A stretch of 41,035 nucleotides of DNA from Hyphomicrobium sp. (GCF_009026145.1 NZ_WBUE01000035.1:1-41035), one strand, 5' to 3'; positions 8,610 to 16,615 are shown, numbered from the stretch's first letter. Notes: generated by a model not told the origin, from the letters alone. Numbers and translations are program-made.

Positions 8610-9797
8610 ATGGCTAACAACTGCTGCGCTGATCTCGAGGAGCGTATTGCCGAGCTCGAGGCTACCACCGCTCGCAAGGGCAACCGTAAGGTCTCGCTCA
8701 CGGTCTCCGGCTGGGTCGGTGAGCAGGTCATGTGGTGGGACGACGGCGTCGAGCAGAACGTCTACGTCGTCGGCCTTGGATCAACGCTGGCTTCGCACTT
8801 CAAGATGACGGGCCAGGCCACGATCTCGCCAGGCTGGTACGCTGGTTACGTGCTGCACATCGAAGCGATCTCCAGCGACAGTCTGACGATCAGCCAGGCA
8901 AACGCCATCGGGCCTGCGGCGTTGGCTGGTACAGGTGCTGGTGGCTTTCCGGGTTATGCGACCCAGCTGCTGCAGTCGTTCTGGTTCGTCAAGAGCGATC
9001 ACCTCGGCAAGCTGTCGGTCGGTCTGCAGTCGCAGGCGTCGGACAACACCGCGATTCTCGTTGACGGTTCGGGCTCGCTCGTTCCGGCCAACTGGGTGGC
9101 GTTCGAGTACAACAGCTTCAACATCATCAACTCGGCCACTGGTGTCAGCTCCGGCTTCCAGTGGGGCGATAACGTGAAGTGCTTCGGTGGCGGCACCATC
9201 GGCGACTGCAACGGCGCCACGCAGCACGTCGTTCGCTACGACTCGCCGACCTTCGGCGGCTTCTCGGTGTCGGCCTCTTGGGGTGAAGACGACATGTGGG
9301 ACGTCGCCGCTCGCTATGCGGGTGAGTTCAACGGCTTCAAGTTCGCCGCTGCCGCTGCATATAACGAAATCAGCGGATTCAGCAATGTCATCCTCGCTGA
9401 CACTTTCAAGTACTTCCAGGTCGGTGCCTACCTCGAGCACGTTCCGACTGGCATCTTCGTCTACGGCGCCTATGGCCACAACGAGTCTGATCTGCTCGTC
9501 GGTGATGCTGACACGTACTACGTGAAGGCCGGTCTCCGTGAGCGTTGGCACCCGCTGGGCCACACGGTGCTCTACGGCGAGTACGAGAATGCCCAAGGTG
9601 ATGACAACTTCGCACTGCAGGGCGCTCTTGGCCAGGACTCCGAGTTCCAGCTGTGGGGCGTGGGCGTGGTGCAGGAAATCGACGCAGCAGCCATGTCGCT
9701 GTGGGTTTCCTATCGCCACCTCGACCAGGAAGACAGCACGGCCATCGACTTCGAGGACTTCCAGTACGTGAAGGCCGGCGCGCTCATCAACTTCTAA
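8610..9797 (+). CDS. Outer-membrane porin paralogue 1, signal peptide missing
   Basis: Beta-barrel porin of the alphaproteobacterial type found as Omp2b/RopA-like proteins. It is strongly similar to paralogue 3 over its whole length (NCCADLEERIAELEATTARKG, VSGWVGEQVM, GSTLASHFK, HTVLYGEYE) and ends in the porin signature ...GALINF with terminal Phe. The only start is ATG 8610; the codon before it is TAA (8607-8609), and no Shine-Dalgarno site is visible. The product therefore begins at what is the mature N-terminus in the paralogue and cannot be exported. A frame-shifted trace of the old cleavage region (ASVAGLNG) is readable just upstream (about 8590-8613). The rest of the frame is intact and a terminator follows, so the loss looks recent. 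Probably a non-functional gene, inferred to be damaged by the IS event ending at 8505. Confidence 0.8.
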   Translation: MANNCCADLEERIAELEATTARKGNRKVSLTVSGWVGEQVMWWDDGVEQNVYVVGLGSTLASHFKMTGQATISPGWYAGYVLHIEAISSDSLTISQANAIGPAALAGTGAGGFPGYATQLLQSFWFVKSDHLGKLSVGLQSQASDNTAILVDGSGSLVPANWVAFEYNSFNIINSATGVSSGFQWGDNVKCFGGGTIGDCNGATQHVVRYDSPTFGGFSVSASWGEDDMWDVAARYAGEFNGFKFAAAAAYNEISGFSNVILADTFKYFQVGAYLEHVPTGIFVYGAYGHNESDLLVGDADTYYVKAGLRERWHPLGHTVLYGEYENAQGDDNFALQGALGQDSEFQLWGVGVVQEIDAAAMSLWVSYRHLDQEDSTAIDFEDFQYVKAGALINF

Positions 9798-9825
9798 GCC
9801 TCGACCATCACTTTCGAAAAATGCG

Positions 9826-9857
9826 GAAGCCGCCCCACAAGGGCGGCTTCTTGCTTT
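9826..9857 (+). terminator. Rho-independent terminator after porin 1
   Basis: A perfect 10-bp stem GAAGCCGCCC / GGGCGGCTTC (9826-9835 and 9841-9850) with loop CACAA, followed by TTGCTTTT. Nearly the same terminator with its flanks follows porin 2, so the 3' ends derive from a duplication. Confidence 0.85.
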
Positions 9858-9913
9858 TCGGCCCCTGGGATGGCGACCACGCATGCGCAACAAAACGTCA
9901 CCCCGACACCTCC

Positions 9914-9942
9914 CGTCATTCCGGCGCAGGCCGGAATCCACG
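9914..9942 (+). repeat. REP-like palindromic repeat, unit 1
   Basis: CGTCATTCCGGC GCAGG CCGGAATCCACG: an imperfect palindrome of the GTCATTCC...GGAATCCA type common between genes in alphaproteobacteria. Related units lie at 10023, 15110 and 15177. Confidence 0.7.
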
Positions 9943-10022
9943 CCAGCTCCGCACGCGCTCTTGGTGAGGCGAGTTGAGATGCTTCGGCGTCGATGCTTAA
10001 CGACAGCCGTGGTGCCCGCGGA

Positions 10023-10057
10023 GACTTGCGTAGATCCCGCTCTGCAGCGGGATGACG
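10023..10057 (-). repeat. REP-like palindromic repeat, unit 2 (inverted to unit 1)
   Basis: GACTTGCGTAGATCCCGC TCTGC AGCGGGATGACG, the same family read in the opposite direction, so units 1 and 2 form an inverted pair about 80 bases apart. Confidence 0.65.
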
Positions 10058-10364
10058 TTTCACGAGGCATACGGCGCGCCGATTCTCGACGCGGCCATGA
10101 CGAGAGGCAACGCTCACCATTGGGCCACGCCGCGCGGCCAGCCGCAGCGACGCTGCCTTCTTTTGCAGCAAGAAGACTTCGGCTCACAACACGCCAGGAA
10201 CCGCGATACGAAATGGCCGAAGCCGCGCATTCGCACTCCGAAAAAATCGGCAATTCGCACCCAGAAAGAAATTGCCCAAGCCGATCAAAGGGCCAGCGTC
10301 GACGCCGAAAGAAGACGGAACACTTGACGCATAGCCCCCTCGCCACAGCAGTTTTGTCATGAAC

Positions 10365-10396
10365 TGTCACAAAGCCCTTTGCGGTTTATTGTGACA
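10365..10396. promoter_or_regulatory. Dyad TGTCACAA-N16-TTGTGACA upstream of porin 2
   Basis: Perfect 8-bp arms TGTCACAA (10365-10372) and TTGTGACA (10389-10396). Both are also part of a GTCACAAAGC / GTGACAAAGC near direct repeat. It sits ~150 bp before the porin 2 start, so an operator for a dimeric regulator is plausible. The regulator is unknown. Confidence 0.4.
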
Positions 10397-10546
10397 AAGC
10401 TCTCCCCTAACTCTCAGCGCAGCGAGGCTCACCGGCGTAACGGCGGTGCAGGCTGAGCGGCGTGGTCGCGTAGTTGTGCGTTCGTGTGTGTGCAGTTGCG
10501 TCGATCGAAGGCCTGGTAGAGGCGTACCTTCGTGGGAGTTGCGTAT

Positions 10547-11920
10547 ATGTTCGGGGGAGTAGGTAAGGCGGGGTGGGCAACCATCCTCGTGACGGGCGGA
10601 TTGATGCTGGGAACCAGCGTCTCTGCCCAGGCGGCGGATCTCGGCGGCGATTGCTGCGGAGATCTCGAGGAGCGGGTGGCCGAGCTCGAGGCGACCACGG
10701 CCCGCAAAGGCAACCGCAAGGTCAAGCTGACCGTCTACGGCAAAGTCAACCAGGCGGTCATGTTCTGGGACGACGGCGACGAGCAGAACGCTTACGTCGT
10801 CACCAACGATGCCTCGCGCTCGCGCTTCGGCTTCAAGGGCGGCGCCAAGATCAACGACGATCTGTCGGCCAACTTCCAGATCGAGATTGGCGTGCGCTCG
10901 GCCAACTCCAAGCGCGACAACCAGTTCGACGCCATCAACGCGGACGAGTCGGGCCTCGACGTTCGTCACGCCTGGTGGAACCTGAAGAGCAAGAAGTACG
11001 GCACCATCCAGGTCGGCCACACGCCGGGCGCTGCGCAGGAGATCACCGAGATCAACCTCGCCGGCACGAGCGACGTTGGCAAGTACGCCGACGTCGAGGA
11101 CAGCGGCGGCGGCTTCTTCCTCGTGCGTGAGGGCTCTGCTGCGGCTACAAATGGCCTTCAGTGGCGTCGCTTGATTGCCCGCACGGGCGCGGCTCCGGGT
11201 GAAGGCGATCGCCGTGAGGCCGTTCTCTACGAATCGCCGGAGTTCGCCGGCTTCACCGCCAGCGCGGCCTGGGGCGGCGACGACTTCTGGGACGCCGGCC
11301 TGCGCTATGAAGGCGAGTTCGGCTCTATCAAGGTCGAGGCCGGCATCGCCTACAGCGAGAACACCGACAACGTCGACGACAGCGCGTCCCACGGCTGCCC
11401 GGCGCGAAACGTCGACCCCAACACCAACTCGAAGTGCCAGGGTCTGGCCGGATCGATCAGCGTCCTCGACACCAAGTCCGGTCTCTACGGCAACTTCGCG
11501 GCCGGCGAGATGTGGGATGACACCGTCGACTCGGCTGCGAACTTCGCCGGCACCGGTGTCGACGACACCTACAAGTTCTGGGCTGCCGAAGTCGGCATCC
11601 AGCAGAAGTGGAACCACCTCGGCAAGACCACGCTGTTCGGCCAGTACTACCAGTACACCGGCGGCGGTATCACCCAGACGGTCAACGGCGGCGATCCGAT
11701 CAATTCCTTCGGCGCCCAATCCGCGCAAATCTTTAGCAGCGAGGTCGACATGTGGGGTCTCGGCGCCATGCAGAAGATCGATGCTGCCGACATGAAGCTC
11801 TACGCGCTCTACCGGCACTACGAGTTCGATCTGCAGCTTGCCCGCGGCGGCGTCGTCCAGGACTCCGAGCCGCTCGAGGACTTCCAGGTCCTGATGACGG
11901 GCGCGGTGATCAACTTCTGA
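10547..11920 (+). CDS. Outer-membrane porin paralogue 2
   Basis: Exported general-diffusion porin. The start ATG 10547 is chosen because GGGAG lies eight bases before it; the upstream GTG at 10532 would overlap that site. A signal peptide (MFGGVGKAGWATILVTGGLMLG) is cleaved after AQA, giving mature ADLGGDCCGDLEER. The mature N-terminus has a Cys pair and a ~20-residue heptad-like helix before the barrel, shared with the other two copies. The barrel carries repeated aromatic-Gly strands (FWDDGDEQNAYVV, GFKGGAKINDD, WGLGAMQKIDAADMKLYALY) and closes with GAVINF. It diverges from paralogues 1 and 3 in the first strands (TVYGKVNQAVMFW), so pore properties probably differ (inference). Length 457 residues. 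Confidence 0.9.
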   Translation: MFGGVGKAGWATILVTGGLMLGTSVSAQAADLGGDCCGDLEERVAELEATTARKGNRKVKLTVYGKVNQAVMFWDDGDEQNAYVVTNDASRSRFGFKGGAKINDDLSANFQIEIGVRSANSKRDNQFDAINADESGLDVRHAWWNLKSKKYGTIQVGHTPGAAQEITEINLAGTSDVGKYADVEDSGGGFFLVREGSAAATNGLQWRRLIARTGAAPGEGDRREAVLYESPEFAGFTASAAWGGDDFWDAGLRYEGEFGSIKVEAGIAYSENTDNVDDSASHGCPARNVDPNTNSKCQGLAGSISVLDTKSGLYGNFAAGEMWDDTVDSAANFAGTGVDDTYKFWAAEVGIQQKWNHLGKTTLFGQYYQYTGGGITQTVNGGDPINSFGAQSAQIFSSEVDMWGLGAMQKIDAADMKLYALYRHYEFDLQLARGGVVQDSEPLEDFQVLMTGAVINF

Positions 11921-11947
11921 TCGCCTGCCTGTCACTTCAAAAATGCG

Positions 11948-11980
11948 GAAGCCGCCCCACAAAGGGCGGCTTCTTGCGTT
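11948..11980 (+). terminator. Rho-independent terminator after porin 2
   Basis: A 10-bp stem GAAGCCGCCC / GGGCGGCTTC (11948-11957 and 11964-11973) with loop CACAAA, then TTGCGTT. It is almost identical to the one after porin 1, including the AAAATGCG in front and CGGCCCC behind. Confidence 0.8.
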
Positions 11981-12454
11981 CCGGCCCCCTGCCCGATGAC
12001 ATCTATCCTCTATCGCGGCGACATCTCTGCCCTACGGCGCGGCGCTCGTGGCGCGCCAACGTTGCAGCCGCAATCGCTGGCGCCGCCCAGTCAGCCGCGC
12101 CGCTCACGCAGCGCATGTGCGGCTGACCCAAGCGATATCCACATCCCATCCCCAGCGGAATATGACGGCCGGCGAGGGCTGCATGGCAACCGCTGACGGC
12201 GCTCGGGCGACCGCTCATCGGCGCCCCATAGGCGCGGCCCGTCGCGCCCCGCGGCAGCGGCGGCAAACCCTTGACCCTTCCTCGCTTTCCTGACCAGGTG
12301 CGGGGCGCGCCCAGGCGCCGGCCGGCGCATAGATTGCGTCGGTTTCAAAAGTGTTACCGTCCGCACTCTCGTGGCCCCACCGCCACACTCGTGGACTCGT
12401 CACCACGAATTCGGCACTGCCTAATTGTTGCACTCCTACGAATCACAGCAGTGT
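11981..12454. other. Intergenic region upstream of the porin 3 attenuator
   Basis: About 475 bases without a supportable gene; the small frames here have no motifs or ribosome sites. A small-RNA gene ending in the hairpin at 12455-12516 would have to start here, but I cannot point to a promoter with confidence. Confidence 0.45.
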
Positions 12455-12516
12455 CCGCCCTGGCACGCAGCGATCCTTGAGGGATACGCATTGCGCATTG
12501 CTAGGGCGGTTTTTTG
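12455..12516 (+). terminator. Attenuator- or sRNA-like terminator hairpin before porin 3
   Basis: CCGCCCTGGC (12455-12464) pairs over 10 bp (one G-U) with GCTAGGGCGG (12500-12509), followed by six T. The loop contains a second small stem ATCC-TTGA-GGAT. It lies only 57 bp before the porin 3 ATG and not behind any gene, so it is either a leader attenuator or the end of a small RNA. Confidence 0.65.
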
Positions 12517-12572
12517 TCTCGCGTTCCTTTTGTTCAGCGTCCGCCATCAGCTGAGACGAAGACGGGAGACTA

Positions 12573-14039
12573 ATGATGAATAAATTCAGCCTTAGCGCCC
12601 TGGTGGCAGCGGGCCTGCTAGCGGGCGGTCTCTCCGCTGGCAGCGCATCCGCAGCCGACCTCGGGGGGAATTGCTGCGCAGATCTCGAAGAGCGTATCGC
12701 TGAACTCGAAGCAACCACGGCCCGCAAGGGCAACCGCAAGGTCTCGCTCACCGTATCCGGCTGGGTCGGCGAGCAGGTCATGTACTGGGACGACGGCGCA
12801 GAGCAGAACGTCTACGTGACGGGTCTGGGCTCGACGCTCGCCTCGCACTTCAAGTTCACCGGTCAGGCGACCATCTCTCCAGGCTGGTCGGCCGGCTACG
12901 TGATCCACGTGGAAGCGATGGACAGCGACTCGCTCACCATCGACCAGTTCTCGCAGCACAACGTGTCGGCGCTGCAGCCCAACAACCTTTCGTCGGGCGC
13001 CTATTCGGTGCAGCTCCTGCAGTCCTACTGGTTCATCAAGAGCGACCACCTCGGCAAGCTCGGCGTCGGCCTGCAGTCGTCGGCGTCGGATAACGCCGCG
13101 ATCCTGGTCGACGGCTCCGGCTCGCTGGTTCCGGCGAACTGGGTCATGTTCGACTACAACGCCTTCCTCGTCCGCAACAGCACCACCGGTGGTCTGACCG
13201 CTCTCAACTGGCAGACGCTGGGCGGCTTCTGCTACGGTGGTGGCGGCACCGGCGGTGACTGCTTCGGCGCTCCGCGTGACTCGGTCCGCTACGACTCGCC
13301 GACCTTCGGTGGGTTCTCGGTCTCCGCGGCCTGGGGTGAGGACGACTTCTGGGACGTCGCGGCCCGCTACTCGGGTGAGTGGAACGGCATCAAGCTCGCT
13401 GTCGCCGCTGCCTATTCGCAGTGGAGCCAGGACTTCTTCAGAGAGCCGGGCTTGGTCAACACTGGCATCACGATCAACGCCTACAACAACATCCTCGCGC
13501 TCAACCCGACTTCGGCGCAGGGTGACAACCGCTGGATCGACTACTTCCAGCTCGGCGCTTACATCGAGCACGTGCCGACCGGCCTGTGGCTGTACGGCGC
13601 CTACGGTCACATCGATCCGGATGGTGTCACTGCCACAGTCAACTTCACGAACACTGCCGGCGCCGTCACCAACACGTTCGTCGGTGGTCTGAACCGGGCT
13701 TCGGGCGACACCTACTACATCAAGGGCGGTCTGCGCGAGCGCTGGCATCCGCTGGGCCACACGGTGCTCTATGGCGAGTACGAGAAGTTCTCGAACGCCA
13801 ACCCGGACATCCTGGTCGACATGGGCTTCAGCGCCAGCTCGCAGCTCTGGGGTCTCGGTGTGGTGCAGGAAATCGACGCGGCCGCCATGTCGCTGTGGAT
13901 CTCCTACCGCCACATCTCGGCTGACATCTCGGGCGCGGGTTGCGCCAGCGCCGTCAACACGGCCCTTCTGGGATTGTCCGTTGGCTGCGCCACCGATGAC
14001 TTCGACTACGTGAAGGGCGGCGCTCTGATCAACTTCTGA
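12573..14039 (+). CDS. Outer-membrane porin paralogue 3
   Basis: Intact exported porin, 488 residues. The signal peptide MMNKFSLSALVAAGLLAGG is cleaved after ASA, giving mature ADLGGNCCADLEER. ATG 12573 is followed directly by ATG 12576; GGGAG at 12564-12568 is spaced better for the second. The mature N-terminus has the Cys pair plus the coiled-coil helix ERIAELEATTARKG, then the barrel, closing with GGALINF. It is the closest relative of paralogue 1 and has longer loops (about 13430-13520, 13610-13700 and 13930-13995). Cys pairs in loops (GGFCYGGGGTGGDCFG; GCASAV...SVGCAT) suggest disulfide-pinned extracellular loops. It is probably the working copy of this type. Confidence 0.92.
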   Translation: MMNKFSLSALVAAGLLAGGLSAGSASAADLGGNCCADLEERIAELEATTARKGNRKVSLTVSGWVGEQVMYWDDGAEQNVYVTGLGSTLASHFKFTGQATISPGWSAGYVIHVEAMDSDSLTIDQFSQHNVSALQPNNLSSGAYSVQLLQSYWFIKSDHLGKLGVGLQSSASDNAAILVDGSGSLVPANWVMFDYNAFLVRNSTTGGLTALNWQTLGGFCYGGGGTGGDCFGAPRDSVRYDSPTFGGFSVSAAWGEDDFWDVAARYSGEWNGIKLAVAAAYSQWSQDFFREPGLVNTGITINAYNNILALNPTSAQGDNRWIDYFQLGAYIEHVPTGLWLYGAYGHIDPDGVTATVNFTNTAGAVTNTFVGGLNRASGDTYYIKGGLRERWHPLGHTVLYGEYEKFSNANPDILVDMGFSASSQLWGLGVVQEIDAAAMSLWISYRHISADISGAGCASAVNTALLGLSVGCATDDFDYVKGGALINF

Positions 14040-14070
14040 TCGCCACTCTTCTATCTCTCTCGGTTACTGA

Positions 14071-14102
14071 ACCGCCCCGGTACCCCCGGGGCGGTTTTTT
14101 TG
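14071..14102 (+). terminator. Rho-independent terminator after porin 3
   Basis: Stem ACCGCCCCGG / CCGGGGCGGT (14071-14080 and 14086-14095) with a five-base loop, followed by seven T. A strong canonical terminator 31 bp after the stop. Confidence 0.92.
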
Positions 14103-14172
14103 TGCGCCGTGCGTCGCCACCTCGTGCGGATGCGCACGCGCATCACTTCGTCCATTTGCACAGGCAAGCGCA

Positions 14173-14991
14173 TTGCCGCGCGCCGGAGCGATGCTCCGAA
14201 TCACCGCGCGTGTTAGCGACGACCTTCCCAGGGGGCGGGTTCAAGGCGCGGTGGCTGTGACGGACAATCGAGGCGAGCGCACGCGGCGGACCGGGCTGCG
14301 CGCGGCGGCAGCGGCGGCGCGGCGGGGCGCTATGATGGCGGTGCTGGCAACGGCACTTGGCGGCTGCGCCTATCAGGGCAGCGGCCCCATCGAGGTCCAC
14401 TACCAGAAATACAAGGCGCGCCTGCCCGAGAAGGACAAGGTGTTCGTGTGCAGCTCCTACGGCTGCCGCACGCAGACGCCCTTCAAGTTCACCCCGGCCG
14501 ACATCGCCGAGGTCTCTAAGATCATGGCCAAGGGGGCCGCTTCGCCGGCTGCCGAGCGCGAGGCGACCAAGGCGGCCTTGGCGTGGATGGGCCACCGCGC
14601 CGACACTGCCGTCGGCACGGCCGGCGACCGGCCGGGCGACGACCTGGCCGGCAACGGCGATCCGGGCCAGATGGATTGCGTGGACGTCGCCACCAACCTG
14701 ACGAGCTACATGCTGGTCATGGAGCGCCACAAGCTGTTCCGCCATCACAGCGTCGGCTCGATGCACGTCAAGGAGGACCTGCGCCGCGGCATCGACGGCT
14801 GGACGCATTACGCCGGCATCCTCGTCGAGAACAAGACGAAGCAGCAATACGCCGTCGACGGTTGGCTCCTCGCCAGCGGCAAGCCGCCGGAGATCGTCGA
14901 GACCGAGCGCTGGTACATCGACGACAACGATCTGCTGTTCGGCGGCAAGGGCGCCGTCGCCGCGATGAAGCCGTCCACCGACAAGAAGTAA
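14173..14991 (+). CDS. Lipoprotein with putative papain/transglutaminase-like fold
   Basis: Residues ~45-65 (AAAAAARRGAMMAVLATALGGC) form a lipoprotein signal with lipobox LGGC (Cys65 counted from 14173), so it is probably anchored to a membrane facing the periplasm. The true start is uncertain: GTG 14251 in frame would give a more usual signal peptide than ATG 14173. The core shows DCVDVATNLTSYM (Cys169), WTHYAGILVE (His212) and QYAVDGW (Asp229). This Cys-His-Asp order and spacing is that of papain-like transglutaminase and NlpC-like folds, and I recall uncharacterised alphaproteobacterial proteins with the same D-C-x-D-x-x-T-N and VD-W motifs. Catalysis is inference. It stands alone between the porin 3 terminator and a REP-like pair. 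Confidence 0.75.
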   Translation: MPRAGAMLRITARVSDDLPRGRVQGAVAVTDNRGERTRRTGLRAAAAAARRGAMMAVLATALGGCAYQGSGPIEVHYQKYKARLPEKDKVFVCSSYGCRTQTPFKFTPADIAEVSKIMAKGAASPAAEREATKAALAWMGHRADTAVGTAGDRPGDDLAGNGDPGQMDCVDVATNLTSYMLVMERHKLFRHHSVGSMHVKEDLRRGIDGWTHYAGILVENKTKQQYAVDGWLLASGKPPEIVETERWYIDDNDLLFGGKGAVAAMKPSTDKK

Positions 14992-15109
14992 GCCCGCCAG
15001 GCCAAGGCACACCGACCCGCCGCACCACACTGACGTCACCCCGACGTCATGGCGGAGCCATGCTTCGCGGCTGGCTCAACCCTCCCTTGACGGTAGCGCT
15101 AGCGGATAT

Positions 15110-15142
15110 TTGCGTGGATGCCGGCCTTCGCCGGCATGACGT
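15110..15142 (-). repeat. REP-like palindromic repeat, unit 3
   Basis: TTGCGTGGATGCCGGC CTTC GCCGGCATGACGT; same family as units 1, 2 and 4 and inverted relative to unit 4. Confidence 0.7.
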
Positions 15143-15176
15143 TGGAGGGGAGGTTGCCTGTCCGCCCGGCCACACC

Positions 15177-15210
15177 GTCATCGCGGCGCAGGCCGCGATC
15201 CACGCAAGTC
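15177..15210 (+). repeat. REP-like palindromic repeat, unit 4
   Basis: CGTCATCGCGGC GCAGG CCGCGATCCACGCAAGTC. It shares the CGTCAT head and ATCCACGCAAG tail with the other units, while the stem arms have changed together, which keeps the pairing. Confidence 0.7.
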
Positions 15211-15296
15211 TCCACGGATGCTCGCTTGAAGTTGCCTAGCTAGCGCTAAGGGGCCGCGTCCCTTTATCCTAGGCAAACATCCGTTGAGGACTGCCG

Positions 15297-16472
15297 ATGT
15301 TCGTCACGTTTTTCCATGCCCTGAAGCGAGCGGGGCTGCCCGTCACCTTGAAGGAGTATCTCACGCTGCTCGAGGGGCTGGAGGCCGGCGTCACCGGGCG
15401 CCAGGTGGAGGACTTCTACTTCCTGTCGCGCGCCTGCCTCGTCAAGGACGAGCGCAACCTCGACCGCTTCGACCGCGTGTTCGGCGAGGTGTTCAAGGGC
15501 ATTGCGGCTCTGCCCGATGCCATCGAGGCGGAGATCCCCGAGGAGTGGCTGCGCCTCGTCTCGGAGTTGCACCTCTCCGAGGAGGACAAGCGGCGCATCG
15601 AGGAGCTCGGCGGCTGGGAGAAGATCATGGAGACGCTGAGGAAGCGTCTCGAGGAGCAGAAGGAGCGCCACGCGGGCGGCAACAAATGGATCGGCACCGG
15701 CGGCACCTCGCCCTTCGGCGCCTACGGCTACAATCCGGCCGGCGTGCGCATCGGCCAGAAGGAGAGCCGCCACCGCCGCGCGATCAAGGTGTGGGACAAG
15801 CGCGAGTTCAAGGACCTCGACGACACCGTCGAGATCGGCACGCGCAACATCAAGGTGGCGCTGCGCCGCCTGCGCTCGTTTGCACGCACCGGCGCTGCCG
15901 AGGAGCTCGATCTTTCCGGCACCATCCGCGGCACGGCCGAGAAGGGCTATCTCGACATCCGCATGGTCCCCGAGCGCCACAACGCGGTGAAGGTGTTGAT
16001 GTTCTTCGACGTCGGCGGCTCGATGGACTGGCACATCAAGGGCGCCGAGGAGCTGTTCTCGGCCGCGCGCTCAGAGTTCAAGCACCTTGAATACTACTAC
16101 TTCCACAACTGCCTCTATGAACAGCTCTGGAAGCACAACGTGCGCCGGCGCAGCGAGCTCTCCCCCACCTGGGACGTGCTCCATACCTACCCGCCCGACT
16201 ACAAGGTGATCTTTGTCGGCGATGCCTCGATGAGCCCCTACGAGCTGACGCACGTCGGCGGCGCCGTCGAGCACATGAACGACGAGCCGGGCGCCCTGTG
16301 GCTACGCCGGGTTGCGCAGACCTGGCGCCACTGCGTGTGGCTCAACCCGGTTGCCGAGCGGCATTGGGGCTATACGCCATCAATTGCCATGATCCGGGAC
16401 ATAATGGAGGGGCGCATGTACCCCCTGACGCTCGAGGGGCTCGATCGGGCGATGGTCGAGCTGATGCGCTAG
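15297..16472 (+). CDS. VWA domain protein, CoxE-like
   Basis: A cytosolic von Willebrand factor A protein of the CoxE-like group, whose members usually pair with a MoxR-type AAA ATPase to insert or activate metal cofactors in target enzymes. Seen: a conserved N-terminus (MFVTFFHALKRAGLPVTLKEYL), a charged middle segment, and a VWA core starting with FFDVGGSMD (DVGGSM at 238-243). The first MIDAS serine of DxSxS is Gly, a variant I recall in this group. The later VIFVGDASMSPYEL and the TWRHCVWLNPVAERHWGYTPS block are typical. The start at 15297 has TGAGGA six bases upstream. Length 391 is normal. No MoxR-like ATPase or metalloenzyme is within the window, so the partner must be elsewhere. Confidence 0.85.
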   Translation: MFVTFFHALKRAGLPVTLKEYLTLLEGLEAGVTGRQVEDFYFLSRACLVKDERNLDRFDRVFGEVFKGIAALPDAIEAEIPEEWLRLVSELHLSEEDKRRIEELGGWEKIMETLRKRLEEQKERHAGGNKWIGTGGTSPFGAYGYNPAGVRIGQKESRHRRAIKVWDKREFKDLDDTVEIGTRNIKVALRRLRSFARTGAAEELDLSGTIRGTAEKGYLDIRMVPERHNAVKVLMFFDVGGSMDWHIKGAEELFSAARSEFKHLEYYYFHNCLYEQLWKHNVRRRSELSPTWDVLHTYPPDYKVIFVGDASMSPYELTHVGGAVEHMNDEPGALWLRRVAQTWRHCVWLNPVAERHWGYTPSIAMIRDIMEGRMYPLTLEGLDRAMVELMR

Positions 16473-16615
16473 GCGGCTCCGGCTCCGTTAAGAGTTGCCT
16501 AGATCGCTTGGGCGAACACAGCGGGAAGCCGGCATACGGCAATTGACGGCACCGCAATTGGCGCTAAGGTCCGCCGAAATGGATGGGCCGGATGGATGGG
16601 AATGAGGGGCACGCC

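Larger units (their letters stand above)
9858..10546. other. Long intergenic region upstream of porin 2 with REP-like pair and dyad
   Basis: Nearly 690 bases without a supportable gene. It contains two REP-like palindromes in opposite orientation (9914-9942 and 10023-10057) and a 32-bp dyad (10365-10396). Long minus-strand frames here and across the porins are high-GC antisense shadows. The promoter of porin 2 must lie here; no consensus boxes are certain. Confidence 0.5.
14992..15296. other. Intergenic region with a REP-like inverted pair
   Basis: Three hundred bases with no gene. Two REP-like palindromes face each other at 15110-15142 and 15177-15210. The ribosome site of the VWA gene (TGAGGA at 15285-15290) is at the right edge. 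Confidence 0.6.

Noticed and set aside
8781..10370. Long minus-strand open frame (529 codons) antisense to porin 1
   Set aside because: High-GC shadow of the porin codons; no family motif, no ribosome site, and it runs through REP-like repeats.
10367..11962. Long minus-strand open frame (531 codons) antisense to porin 2
   Set aside because: Mirror of porin codons; Val/Ala/Arg/Glu-rich composition typical of antisense shadows.
12618..13913. Minus-strand open frame antisense to porin 3
   Set aside because: Same kind of shadow; the porin frame has signal peptide, ribosome site and terminator.
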